64,000 nucleotides of DNA from Paraescarpia echinospica (lineage: Eukaryota; Annelida; Polychaeta; Sabellida; Siboglinidae), in assembly GCA_020002185.1 (NCBI GenBank), contig CM034537.1:10030677-10094676 (forward strand). Direction: 5' to 3'. Every line of letters begins with the position of its first letter. Within the stretch, counting starts at the first letter, position 1. Shown here piece after piece: positions 12,601-22,110 of the stretch. The notes under the pieces were generated by a model. That model did not search any database, had not been told where the DNA came from, and saw nothing but the letters and a program-made list of their open reading frames with translations. Position numbers and translations under genes: made by a program.

Positions 12601-13825
12601 GCTTTTTGCCCCTGAAGTTTTGCTGTTCAAATTTACGTCATGATGACATTGCGCCACATGCCGCGCCAACGCACCTCCAAATATGGCCCCCATATTCCAT
12701 GTCATTCATCAGGATGCGCTGCATGCGATGTCATTCACCAGGGTGCGCTGCATGCGATGTCATTCACCAGGATGCACTGTCTTCCATGTCACTCACCAGG
12801 GTGCATTGTATTCCATGTCATTCACCAGGGTGCGCTGCATGTGATGTCATTCACCAGGGTGCACTGTATTCCATGTCATTCACCAGGGTGCGCTGCATGT
12901 GATGTCATTCACCAGGATGCACTGTCTTCCATGTCATTCACCAGGGTATGCTGCATGTGAAGTCATTCACCAAGGTGCACTGTATTCCATGTCATTAACC
13001 AGGGTGCGCTGTATTCCACTTCATTCACCAGGATGTACTGTATTCCATGTCATTTGCCAGGGTGCACTGTATTCCATGTCATTCACCAGGATGTGCTGCA
13101 TATCATATCATTCACCAGGGTGTGCTGCATGTCATATCATTCACCAGGGTGCGATGCATGTCATCATTCACCAGGGTGCACTGTATTCCATGTCATTCAC
13201 CAGGGTGCACTGTATTCCATGTCATTCACCAGGGTGCACTCTATTCCACTTCATTCACCAGGGTGTACTGTATTCCATGTCATTCGCCAGGGTGCACTGT
13301 ATTCCATGTCATTCACCAGGGTGTGCTGCATATCATATCATTCACCAGGGTGTGCTGCATGTCATATCATTCACCAGGGTTCGCTGCATGTCATCATTCA
13401 CCAGGGTGCACTGCATTCCATGTCATTCACCAGGGTGCACTGTATTCCATGTCATTCACCAGGTTGCACTGTATTCCATGTCATTCACCAGGATGTGCTG
13501 TATTCCATATCATTCACCAGGTTGCACTGTATTCCATGTCATTCACCAAGGTGTGGTGCATGTCATATCAATCACTAGGGTGCGCCACATGCCATGTCTT
13601 TGGCTCAGGAAATATTCTGCATCACTCAGTTTTGTTGTACAGAGATTTCTGCTTTTTGTTCCTCCGCTGTTTTAATTAGTAAGAGTAAATAAAATGACAG
13701 TATATAGGTGAATTAGAATGTTGTCCACTTACGTAAGTTCTGCTTCTCTTTCAGGATCCCTGACTGTGACGGGGCAGAAACTGTTGGAAGTGGCCCCTCA
13801 GCACACCCCTGCCACGAAGTCTTAA
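3496..13825 (+). CDS. SLC7 amino acid transporter light chain (LAT/y+LAT-like), 3' eight exons
   Basis: A heterodimeric amino acid transporter light chain of the LAT1/LAT2/y+LAT branch of SLC7. Family members exchange neutral or cationic amino acids across the plasma membrane with an SLC3 heavy chain. Eight exons (3496-3621, 4296-4395, 5065-5233, 7578-7681, 8084-8180, 11804-11953, 12296-12473, 13755-13825) join in matching phases, without a stop, to give 330 residues ending in TPATKS. Family signatures are [74 protein letters not shown] and several hydrophobic membrane helices. Full-length members have about 480-530 residues, so the N-terminal third lies upstream of the window. LAT2-type and y+LAT-type members cannot be separated from this fragment. 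Oddities are the donor-containing tandem arrays after the third exon and an antisense LINE in the intron at 8181-11803. Confidence 0.95.
4296..4395 (+). CDS. SLC7 exon b
   Basis: Follows CACTTCAAG and ends at TG|GTAAGT, so the Trp codon of the conserved AYAGWNFLNF motif is split across the intron. It encodes [20 protein letters not shown] and [13 protein letters not shown]. Confidence 0.93.
5065..5233 (+). CDS. SLC7 exon c with a tandemly repeated 3' end
   Basis: Follows ACTCCAG. It encodes [20 protein letters not shown], a membrane helix, and [13 protein letters not shown]. The exon ends GCTGTTGCCGTG at donor GTGAGTAG. The last 12 exon bases together with the donor are part of a 29-bp unit present six times. 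Only the first copy keeps the reading frame; continuing past it adds nine codons (SSQAQLLPW after one Val) and then a stop at about 5264. Confidence 0.92.
5222..5399 (+). repeat. 29-bp tandem array, six copies, containing the exon end and 5' splice site
   Basis: Six essentially identical units begin GCTGTTGCCGTGGTGAGTAG and finish TCAGGCGCA. The donor-bearing GTGGTGAGTAG recurs at 5231, 5260, 5289, 5318, 5347 and 5376. The first unit overlaps the coding exon, the rest are intronic. Twenty-nine is not a multiple of three, so donor slippage changes the frame. Confidence 0.97.
5448..6858 (+). repeat. 44-bp tandem array, about 32 copies, donor-like core fused to a MITE end
   Basis: Each unit consists of GTCACTCTTG, then GTGAGTAGAGATA, then CAGTGGAACCTCATTGTTAA plus A. 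Copies are nearly identical, with a few short deletions (near 5670, 6058 and 6805). A private GTTAATGTCAC variant occurs at both 6277 and 6541, exactly six units (264 bp) apart, which points to block duplication. The GTGAGTAG core is the same as in the adjacent 29-bp array. Confidence 0.97.
6829..7150. mobile_element. mariner/pogo-type MITE, 322 bp, flanked by TA
   Basis: The left end reads CAGTGGAACCTCATTGTTAA and the reverse complement of the right end reads CAGTCAAACCTCATTTTACA (15 of 20 positions match). Both ends abut TA (6827-6828 and 7151-7152), the target duplication of Tc1/mariner/pogo elements. The interior has no coding capacity and repeats GAGGT-type subterminal motifs. The left terminus is the part amplified in the 44-bp array immediately upstream. 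Confidence 0.75.
7578..7681 (+). CDS. SLC7 exon d
   Basis: Follows TGTTTTGTAG and ends at CG|GTGAGT. It encodes [20 protein letters not shown] and [15 protein letters not shown], the latter a strong family signature. It leaves two bases (CG of an Arg codon) for the next exon. Confidence 0.93.
8084..8180 (+). CDS. SLC7 exon e
   Basis: Follows TATCTGTGCAG and ends ACC|GTCAGT. It encodes [20 protein letters not shown] and [12 protein letters not shown]. The donor GTCAGT is slightly weaker than the GTGAGT/GTAAGT donors of the neighbouring exons; reading through gives seven more codons and then a stop, and the family alignment resumes exactly at 11804. Confidence 0.92.
8216..11260 (-). mobile_element. 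CR1-group LINE, 5'-truncated, antisense in an SLC7 intron
   Basis: A decayed non-LTR retrotransposon in the minus orientation. Read 5' to 3' on the minus strand it has an AP-like endonuclease (about 11100-9890; [33 protein letters not shown]), then reverse transcriptase (about 9930-8931; [45 protein letters not shown], and FADDDTKVF at the catalytic box), then the C-terminal region (8883-8314; [27 protein letters not shown]). The frame is broken by a TAA near 10938 and by shifts near 9900, 9540, 9245 and 8930. The 3' end is a 9-bp-stem hairpin followed by two 10-bp TCTTGTTAAA units, the short tandem tail typical of CR1/L2-type elements. It is a dead copy. Clade assignment within the CR1/Jockey group is by inspection only. 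Confidence 0.9.
8238..8264 (-). other. 3'-terminal hairpin of the CR1-like LINE
   Basis: GCCATCCAG and CTGGATGGC form a perfect 9-bp stem around a 9-base loop. It sits directly upstream, in element orientation, of the two terminal 10-bp repeats at 8216-8235. In the family such 3' structures are recognised by the element's own reverse transcriptase; that role is inferred here. Confidence 0.8.
11804..11953 (+). CDS. SLC7 exon f
   Basis: Follows TTGGTTGTCAG and ends ATCAAG|GTGAGA. Fifty codons, phase 0 at both ends: [20 protein letters not shown], a membrane helix, then [14 protein letters not shown], which is diagnostic for SLC7 light chains. Confidence 0.94.
12296..12473 (+). CDS. SLC7 exon g
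   Basis: Follows TGTTTGCAG and ends GTCC|GTGAGT. It encodes two hydrophobic helices ([19 protein letters not shown] and [18 protein letters not shown]) and the basic tail [12 protein letters not shown] 29-bp minisatellite starts about 35 bases after the donor. Confidence 0.93.
12507..13595 (+). repeat. 29-bp minisatellite (CATTCACCAGGGTGC family) in the last SLC7 intron
   Basis: About 35 imperfect copies of a 29-bp unit built from CATTCACCAGGGTGC followed by ACTGTATTCCATGT or close variants. There is a short founding cluster at 12507-12575, an interruption, and the main array from about 12698. A block including a shortened unit (GTCATCATTCA at 13161 and again at 13391) recurs 230 bp apart, so larger blocks were duplicated. 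The array is open in all three plus frames because the 29-bp unit cycles through the frames with a 29-residue period; these are not genes. Confidence 0.95.
13755..13825 (+). CDS. SLC7 terminal coding exon
   Basis: Follows CTCTTTCAG. It completes a split Arg codon and encodes [19 protein letters not shown] and TKS before TAA. The short hydrophilic cytoplasmic tail has the KLLEV-type helix seen at the ends of family members. Confidence 0.92.
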
Positions 13826-16800
13826 GTCTCCCCTTTCTACAGATGTGTTGTTTGTCATGTTTGTCTTCGATGTGTGTAGATGTGCGAGTTTTAGGGTACA
13901 GATCACTGTAAAGCAGACATTTATTTTACTATTTAATTTTATACCAAAGTATAGGTTAATTGCCTCTGCTGCAGCGAACGATGGACCCTGCAGATGTAAG
14001 CATTTAATCATGTTTATGATTAGTGTATTTTTAAGCACAGTTATGGTGTCAATACATCGTGTTCACAGATGGAATGCAATCGCACTTGTATATTTTTCAA
14101 ATGGACTAAGCAATTCGCTTCCAAGTTAAGACATCTTGTGATTTTTATTTGACATTTGTAGATGTGTTTGGTGACTGGGATGTTGTGAGGATTTTGTAGT
14201 TTATCAGAAACTGTCGAAATATAAATTCTTGGGATGCTGTGCAGTCTGACTACTATGTCATTTATGGATGTTTCCTTTGGGTTTATTATCCCTGTCCATC
14301 CACTTCCCTATGACAGATGCCAAATCTCAGAATGACCAAAACTGGCAGGTGAATAGAACTGCTGATAGCTTCTAATTACCTCAGACATGCAATGTCGGCT
14401 TATTGATGGGACCATGGCCTATTAATTAATATTAATGTCCGGGCTCTGCTTGTCAACAAGCAAGGTCAATTTGCTCACATATTTGGCTATCGATGTAGAT
14501 AAATTAGGCAATGACAGGTGGGAGAAATTAGTGCAATGGCAAAGAATGAAGTCAAAAATACATCAGCGATATACAAGTATGCAATGTGAATTTCAACTGA
14601 TCTTTATTAGGGTCTTGGTTAAATGCATGTGTAAATTGATAAGAGTGTTTCATTATTGGAGGATGGATGCTAAAACAAAAAAATTCAGCAGATGTTTTGC
14701 TGTGTAAAACTATTACGCATGATGTTTTGTAATGTTTTCACTCATTTTACAAATATTTTTCGTCGAGATCCGCCTGCACCTTCAAATGTGGAAGGACATG
14801 TTTTAAAACAATTATGACTAATGTGTGCATTTGTATGTTGGCACTTGATAATACCGTATTAGCGACACTAGATTTAAGATAGTTGATTATGTTTGTTGTT
14901 GTCTGGGTCTATGTTTTTGTGAGGATTATTTGCCAGAAGAGTTGCTCCCTCTTGAAATACTGTTAACAATTCTTACAACTACACTATATATGAGGATCAT
15001 TAAAAAAGAACATTGTTTAAGAATATCATGTTAAAACCATGTAAGTGTAATAATTTTCTCAGTGAAAATTTAAATAGTGTGGACTTAGAAATGTATTTAG
15101 AGAATGAAGGACGTGATTAACTCTGTCGATATTGTTGATGTTGCTTACTGGACATGATATTACTTGTTCACAGTAGATTATCAATGTCCTGCTATAGGCT
15201 GCACATAATCAATAAATGACACCGGTGTCTGGTCTATTTCTGCTCGGAACACTGCTCATATGCTCTGCGTAATGTGAATGTACCTGTATGTTTGCTTGTG
15301 TGAGGTAACTCATGCTTTAATATAACAGCTGAATAAGAGGCCAAAGAATACATCCTTCACAAGACATATAGTCGTCATATACAGGCACTGCTTAGCAAAA
15401 AAAACGTCAAAGTATCTCCCTGTAGATACGATATATATATATATAATCAAGTGAACAGAGATGGTGAACAATTTAACTACAAAAGAAAATGATTGCTGAA
15501 CTGCAATATCATACTTGCAAGATTGGGATTGTACCTATGTATCATTGAAGATGTGCTATGCAAGATGAATTGCTACGTAAGATGCATATATGTACAGAAG
15601 TTGTTTTAAATGCCATATTGTGTATGGATGCATGCAGCCGTCAACTTGTTAATTAATAGACGAATAACCTTGATTCTCATCTGCTGTGAATATTTCTTCC
15701 AACTCCCGCAGACTTGTAATTATAACATATTTAACTCTGATGGTTGTACCTGTGGTTGTCGATGTACCGTTAATTGTGTACAGTGACCATATTGTGTGAA
15801 GTTTGTTGAGTATCAAATTGTATGTATTGAACTGAGCATCAGACGAGTTATGTTATTTTATTGGCTGCGCGTTAGCCAAAAGCTCCTACGCATTGATAGG
15901 TGTGCACATGGTGTATGCAGTAAGAGGTAATACGGGAAACGGAAGGAACTTTAGCATGTGTTGTAGCTGAAGAGTTGGGCATGAAGAAATTTGAGGTGTG
16001 GTGTAGTAATGTTGATTAGTCCGATAAAACGTTTTAAGTGAGAAACTTACACTGCATGTTGTAATACGATTTGCTGTAATGATCAGGGCAATAAATATTG
16101 TATCAATGCGTGTATGCTGAACGTTGTTGTTCGTGACACTCATGCTCCGTGACTTTTGGTCTCCACTATGATTTGAATGACCCTCAGTGCCAGTATGTAA
16201 ATGTCGGTTTGGCGATAACGTTCTAAAAAGGCTGACTTGTTGAATGAGACCTCACAAAACCATTACATTGTAACCACGACAATACAGACTAGTTAGTTAA
16301 CAGAACGTTGCCGAGCGCTGGAGACAACTAGAACAACTAGAATTCCCCTCCTACCAGAGACTTGCAGACCTGACGATCTGGCAAATGTTCAACTCGTGTG
16401 CCAGAACATGTTTTGCTACGACATGGAAAGTTTAGCAACACGAGAGGAAAGGATGTCCGTTTGAGTATGGTAGCAACTTTGAAATCCCCGTTTTTACTTG
16501 TACTGCATTGTGTAACCTTGACTTTTAAAGAACAGTGTATATACTTAGTAATTTGACCGAGTCCAAAAGTGTTCCTTACAGCGAGCACCCAGTTCGAGTG
16601 TGCATTGCTATCGGTATGCTTACAGTGGTATTTTATGTCAAGTAGCCATTGTGGCCGATTACTTATGACTAGTTAACAAACAATATTCTTATTGCGTGTC
16701 CTCAAAAACAAAGACCCGTCTTCATGTTGTGGAATGTTACTGTGGTTCTTTTGAATACTTGGGGTTATTGCTCTGGCATCGAATGTCGCTGTTTTGATTT

Positions 16801-17738
16801 CGTTTTTGGAACATGCATTGTAATTAGTGACTTAAATATTTGTCCGTCCGATTTCAAAGTCAAACTTCTAGCTATTCCCAGTACGAATCTAACTGGCACG
16901 CAGATTCGTCTTATTTGTTTAATCAGTCTCCCGCATCTTTCCGATATCACCCGAAACTTCAAACATATCTACTGAACAAATCTAACCTTGATCCAGACAC
17001 AATAAAATCAAGTACCGGTTAACAATATCAAACCTATAATTTGTCACAAAGTTTCTGCAACGCAATGTGTTGATAGACCAAAAATATATGTGTGTATCGA
17101 CACCAACAAATAGACAACAACACTTCTTGTTGGTTTGCAAAGTGACTACGCGCAGACAACAGAACAACATTGGGGGGAAGGTGGAGCATACACAGGAAGA
17201 CCGTTTCTATTCAGTATATAGAAGAAACTACGCAGGGTTGCTGGAATCTGTGCCGAACTAGTCTTGAATTATTATGACGTTCGCATAATAGACAGAGAAC
17301 GTGACGTTATTTACGTTTTTCTTTAGACAGCACAAACGCCAGTGCCACTTTCGCCAACATCACGTCACGGGTTGCGTCACTCAGCAAGAACTAACCTTTT
17401 ACTCGGCGGGAAAGTGTGGTGATAGTTGTCGGTAGACGTTTGCGTCGGTTCGAGCTGATATAGAAATATATACAGGTGAGGCTTGTGCGTTTTAATTATG
17501 GTGTACGACTTCTCGGGATGCAGTCCGTTCTTGATATACTTAGAACACTGTAAGTCAGTAAATGCATGATGTGTAGTGGAAAGCCAGTAAAATTGGGCAC
17601 TCAATCATATGATTTCCATTCCATATGCAATGCCCCACAGGTGATATATATAAGATGATGAATATGACATCGATGTTCTTCTATTTATTGAGTATTTCAG
17701 GCGTGTCCAGTTTAGGCGTAGACTGTCCATCAGCCGGT
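13826..17738 (+). other. Probable SLC7 3' UTR and intergenic DNA
   Basis: No coding region is recognisable. AATAAA hexamers occur at about 15211 and 16090, so a 3' UTR of roughly 1.4 to 2.3 kb is possible but untested. A short (TA)n tract near 15432 is preceded by CTGTAGATACGATATA, which recurs before another (TA)n tract near 25326. Confidence 0.45.
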
Positions 17739-17803
17739 CAGACCTGCCATATTTTTTTGGTTGCAATCTGTATTTTGGACCTAAAATTCTGTAAGAATCT
17801 GTA

Positions 17804-18394
17804 TCAATCCGTATCATTCATGTATACATATTTATTGCGCATACCATAACTACATATGGCATGGGGTGCAGTTTTAGCCAGTTTCAGAATCTCAGCTGAC
17901 ACAGCCAACTGGTGGCAGGGGCTGTCGATGTTCAGTTTACACTGAAGGTATGCAGTAATGGTGTCCGCATTCAAGCTGTGGCGTGCGTCTTTGTGTATTT
18001 TTCGCAAGATGGAAAACAGCCTCTCTACATCAGCATTGCTGTGTGGGAGGCAGAGAAGCGGTGCCATCACCTTTGCCAACAGCGGGAAGCGTACGGCCTG
18101 CAACGGCGTCTTGATTGAGAGGATTTCAAACCAGACGTGGTCGATCTGCCGCGCTTGGCCATCCTCCTCCAGCACGATGATGTCGTCGGCCAACAGCTGA
18201 AAGTCCTCATACTCATCTTTCAGCTGTTCGGCATCAACGTCGGGGGCAAAGCGGGCTGCCAGACGAACAAGCGGCTCGTACGTGAGGTTCACACGGGCTG
18301 CAGGGTCGAGAACACTCAAGTCGCGCAACACCTGGTCGCCGAACGGAAACTTTGCGACCATCTTGCGCTCAACCGCACAGTAAAATGCGCGCAC
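17804..18394 (-). pseudogene. hAT transposase C-terminal dimerisation domain fragment
   Basis: Contains LCLPHSNADVERLFSILRKI followed by HKDARHSLNADTITAYLQCK, the hallmark C-terminal hAT dimerisation region. It overlaps the N-terminal fragment by 26 bases in another frame, showing an out-of-frame internal deletion. The continuous 196-residue open frame suggests fairly recent loss of the core. Confidence 0.88.
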
Positions 18395-18719
18395 ATCGTT
18401 TATGAACGAAGTATGAGAACATCACCTCCGCTCGAGTAACCTCGTTGGCAGCGTCGCTAGAGTTCGTCTGCGGCTTGAAAAACGCCCTCACGGTTGCCCT
18501 TTCCTCGTGATTTTTCAAATTCGTTTTGTGTAGATTCGATTGTAAGTGCTCGTTGACGTCGTACACGCCTGAGGCGGCCACCTTAACATCGCGTGAGCAT
18601 AAACTACACCTGGCATACTGCTCGCCTGCTTTACTTGATGCAATCATTCCTCCAAACTTCTCTAACCATTCTTTTTGAAACTTTCCACTACACTTTCGCC
18701 GTTTCGCAAGAGAAGCCAT
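18369..18719 (-). pseudogene. hAT transposase N-terminal zinc-finger fragment
   Basis: Begins MASLAKRRKCSGKFQKEWLE. It has a BED-like C2H2 arrangement (CSLCSRDVKVAASGVYDVNE followed by HLQSNLHKTNLKNHEE), as in hAT transposases and their domesticated relatives. After the linker FFKPQTNSSDAANEVTRAEV the family sequence stops abruptly where the catalytic core should begin. Remnant of a DNA-binding domain, not expected to be functional. Confidence 0.85.
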
Positions 18720-19496
18720 TTTAAAACGTGATTTCCCGCCGTTGAAACGCGGTTTCCCGAACTACACTTTACGAGCGCGCTATCTATTGACTATTGCGCG
18801 CTACAACGAATTAAATCACTGACTATTGTCGGTGATTCAGTTCGTTCTTTCGATGAAGTTAGTCACTAAAATAAACGATTACTTCATTGCATCGAAAGCT
18901 GTTGTTTATTTTCGATCTATATGACTTCAATATAGTTTTGTGACGCATACAAGTAAATAGTGTGGCTATATAAAAGTTTTTTTTCTAAATTTCATTGAAA
19001 TCCATATCAAAATGGAGTACGGCCGTATTACTAAAAAAATCGTTAAAATCCGTATCGGATATGGGTAATCCGTATCAAATGGCAGGTCTGGCCGGTAACC
19101 ATTTAGTGATGTGATGGCAAAACGTGGAAGACTGACTCCAAGATATGCACTTAGCACCGCGAGTGCACGTAGTCGTAGAGCCGCGGGGGATAGTCCTGTA
19201 AAGACAATATGTCACCAATGGTCCTTTTGAATATGTTGCCACCGAGCTACGTACAAGCCGTCAAACGACATAAAACATTAATTAAATTAGCCATGATGTT
19301 AGTTAAATATGTCAAGTGGCACATATGATAATAATTCTAAGTTATGGAGTAGCTTGAACACAATACTTTGTCTGATTTAATCTGTTTTGTGAGTTAGTGA
19401 AGCACACAGCTTAGACTGGAAGCAGAACTGTTGAGTATGGCGTTCTGGAAAAAAATTCGGTTTATCTTGAATTTCACTCTTTTCCATTTGATATAT

Positions 19497-19501
19497 TTTA
19501 C
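19497..19501. other. Target site duplication, left copy (TTTAC)
   Basis: TTTAC immediately precedes the left LTR and is repeated at 25098-25102 immediately after the right LTR. A 5-bp duplication is typical of Ty3/gypsy integrases. Confidence 0.8.
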
Positions 19502-19622
19502 ATATATATCGATAACACGGAAATATCAGTTTGTAATACAGCCACGTTTCACCCCAGTACAAGGCTGACGTCAGCTGATCAAGTACATTAAAGGTACACT
19601 GTTAACGTAACAGAACACAACA
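19502..19622 (-). repeat. 3' LTR of gypsy element 1
   Basis: Shares GATAACACGGAAATATCA, TAATACAGC and GATCAAGTACATTAAAGGTA with the right LTR. It is about 45 bp shorter through internal deletions, and its outermost bases have degenerated to ATATATATCG where the other LTR has TGTTATGTCG. Confidence 0.88.
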
Positions 19623-19642
19623 TATTTTCCCCCTCTCTGTAA
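19623..19642 (-). other. Polypurine tract of gypsy element 1
   Basis: On the minus strand AGAGAGGGGGAAAA directly precedes the TGTTGTG start of the 3' LTR, the position used to prime plus-strand DNA synthesis in LTR retroelements. Confidence 0.75.
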
Positions 19643-19775
19643 AGATTACTGTTCCGAAATCGAACAATAGAGAGGCGCACACAAACCGTTCAAATTACCA
19701 ATGTAGCCACTGATGTTTAAAGTCGCATGCTAATTTAACTGCTGACTAATGTCGCAACACATGTTCATTCGTTCG

Positions 19776-20560
19776 TCAGGTAGTCTTGAAGGTACCGCGG
19801 CGGACGTCTGTTTCGCCTGGGCCGTTGGTACTGCGGGTAACCGGGTTGTTGAGCAGGCAGATCTCCGATGTCAAGGTCATCAAGGTGGGCGTCCGACGAT
19901 AGCTGTTGATTTCCTGGTTATCGCGATCGTGAGTTCCAGCGCGACCCGTCTTCAAGCTCGAAGTATTGGGACCAGCTTTAGCGGCGATACTCTTCGGGTT
20001 CGACAATGACGATGTCAGCTTGTGTTTCCGGATAGGTCGTTTCGTCCTGATCCAGTCTCCAGGTTTCATCATCGTATTTCGCGAACGACGTCGTTTGTCG
20101 GTGTACACTTTGATTCGTTATTGCTTCCTTGCGATCAATTCAGCTAACACTGATTTGTTCGGTGGCGATGCCTGAGGTGGTTTCAGGTTTTCCAGAGGAA
20201 ACCGTGGTTTACGACTTAGCATCAACTCTGCTGGAGTACGCTGTGTCAACGCGTGTGGTGTCGATCGGTACGTTTACAGGACTGTTCGTACTGCATCTGC
20301 GAACGTTTACCCCTCCACAAGTTGAGCTGCGAGACTCTCTTTGATGTTGCGATTTAATCCCTCCACACCTCCGTTGCACTGTGGGTTGTACAGCGCACTG
20401 CGACGATGTTCGATACCAAGTTTCTGCAGACATGTTTCAAACTCGTATGACACTGTGCTCCGTTGTCGCTTTGGAGAACTTCCGGGATTCCCCAACGATC
20501 GAACAGGTCCTTCAGGGTCTGGATGATGGCGGAAGACGTCACCGTACTATTTCCGGCCAT
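19776..20560 (-). pseudogene. Gypsy element 1 integrase core and C-terminus
   Basis: The minus strand reads LFDRWGIPEVLQSDNGAQC, then GIEHRRSALYNPQCNGGVEG and LNRNIKESLAAQLVEG. These are the D-N-G and downstream motifs of a retroviral-type integrase core (the N-P-Q-x-N-G-x-x-E box). Further on is KRRRSRNTMMKPGDWIRTKR of the C-terminal DNA-binding region. It is split over several frames. Confidence 0.85.
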
Positions 20561-20671
20561 TAAGAATGTTGGTCCTGTATAACAACCATAAATCGTTGGC
20601 TGTGGGGTACGGCCTGCACATCGCCGAATATGTCGTATTCGCTGCCATGGTTTCTTCGGCCATGGTATGGG

Positions 20672-20781
20672 CTAAATCGGTGGCTGTGTAGGTTTGGTTG
20701 ATTTCTCACACACCGCGCATGATTCACAATCTCTGATGATATCTTCGATGTGTTGATCGAGATTACAGCACGTGTGCCACG

Positions 20782-20782
<1 letters not shown>
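20672..20782 (-). pseudogene. Integrase zinc-binding domain remnant of gypsy element 1
   Basis: WHTCCNLDQHIEDIIRDCES followed by CAVCEKSTKPTQPPI preserves the second half of the H-H-C-C finger (DCESCAVC). The upstream half is displaced by the (CA)n tract at 20783-20878. Confidence 0.75.

Positions 20783-20878
<96 letters not shown>
20783..20878 (+). repeat. (CA)n microsatellite, about 96 bp
   Basis: An uninterrupted CA/GT dinucleotide tract inside the reverse transcriptase to integrase region of gypsy element 1. It gives spurious Val-Cys frames on the minus strand. Confidence 0.98.
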
Positions 20879-20879
<1 letters not shown>

Positions 20880-21669
20880 CGTGGAACACGGATAGCTTGT
20901 CTTTGAGTCGGAAGTAGGCTTCCATGTCAGAGGGTGGGTATCTGGGCCAACCATTCTGTATGAAGTGTCCATTTCCACTGAGCGTCTTTGCGTAGTAGTC
21001 GCCTAAGTGGCTCAGCAGTTTCCGTGTGGGACAAATTTCTGGTCGAAATTCGTCGTGCCCAGAAAGGAAGCAACTTCCTTTGCACTGGTCGGCTCTGGTG
21101 GATCCACAATTGCTCTCACGTTGGAGTGTAGTGGTAGGACATCCTTGGGGGACACATGGTATCCCAGGAAGTCGATTTCCGTCCTGGCAAACTGACACTT
21201 CTTGCGATTAACTGTAGTGTGATACTCAGCTAGCCTGTTAATCAGTAGCTGCAGTCGTGTGTCATGCTGTTCCTGTGTGTGTCCATGCATGACAATGTCG
21301 TCCAGGAGGTTGATGCAGCCATCTATCCCCTTCAGTACAGAAGACACAATCTTCTGGAAGGCACAAGGTGCTGCCATACGGCATCCTACAGTACTAGAAA
21401 ACTCCCTCATGTGTGATGAATGCTGTCAAGTACTTTCTATCTTCAGCCATGGGGACCTACATATAGCTTTGTCTCATGTCCAGCTTGGTGTAGACTGTTG
21501 AGTGGTGAAACTCGGCAGACAGTTCCTCCATTGTTGGCAGTGGATACTTGTCCGGAATGATGGCCTTGCTTACAGCTTTCAGTTCAACACACAGTCTTAT
21601 TTCACCCGATTCCCGACGTGCGACAACAATATTTGAAATCCAGGGTGATGAGTTGATTGGTTCGATCAT
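20879..21669 (-). pseudogene. Gypsy element 1 reverse transcriptase and RNase H fragments
   Basis: The minus strand reads IEPINSSPWISNIVVARRES, IRLCVELKAVSKAIIPDKYP and LDMRQSYM (21669-21457), then CAFQKIVSSVLKG, INLLDDIVMHGHT (catalytic box, Leu-Leu-Asp-Asp in place of the usual Tyr-Ile/Val-Asp-Asp) and IDFLGYHVSPKDVLP (21410-21012). Two or more frameshifts separate the parts. Confidence 0.87.
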
Positions 21670-22110
21670 GCCATTGTTTGTAGTCGTGTAAGTTCATGCG
21701 ACACTTCGTCACGCACTGAGAGTGGAAGACGACATAAACCTTGTGACACAGGTTTAACTTCTGGGTTGACTCGGGGGCGGTGTATAAACTTTGCAATTTT
21801 CCCCAATTCGTATAACACTGTGGGAAAGGCAACAACAATGTCAACTGACTGAATGTCAGTGCCATTCCTTGTGAATATGAATCCGAGACGGTTGAACAAG
21901 TCTGTTCCAATTAGGTTAGATCCGGTCTGTGTGACATAGAATGGGAAACTCATCACATATTCTGACTGGTATTCAATGGAATTTCCGTACCGTCGTATGT
22001 CGATAATGTTTTGTTATGTTTGCACAGAGGATAAGCTTGGAAATGTTACCGATCGAGTCGCTGAGAATTGACACCTTTGCCCCCATGTCCATTACTAGTG
22101 TCACTGGTGT
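21670..22110 (-). pseudogene. Gypsy element 1 protease and linker remnant
   Basis: The minus strand reads VMDMGAKVSIL near 22070-22100, the aspartic protease active-site region with DMG in place of the family's DTG. It is followed by SNLIGTDLFNRLGFIFTRNG, which resembles the conserved protease C-terminus (L-x-G-x-D-L-x-x-x-L). The altered triad would abolish catalysis. Confidence 0.75.

Larger units (their letters stand above)
17739..19090 (-). mobile_element. hAT transposon, internally deleted
   Basis: Bounded by terminal inverted repeats CAGACCTGCCAT (left) and its complement ATGGCAGGTCTG (right). The flanks share GCCGGT on both sides, consistent with most of an 8-bp hAT target duplication. 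The minus strand carries an N-terminal zinc-finger region and a C-terminal hAT dimerisation domain in different frames, with the transposase core missing. Several ATCCGTATC-type motifs lie just inside both ends (about 17795; 19008, 19048, 19070), as expected for subterminal transposase-binding repeats. Confidence 0.88.

Noticed and set aside
12899..13679. Three overlapping Cys/His-rich proteins of 180-260 residues
   Set aside because: All three are frame-shifted readings of the same 29-bp minisatellite; the shared 29-residue period is arithmetic, not biology.
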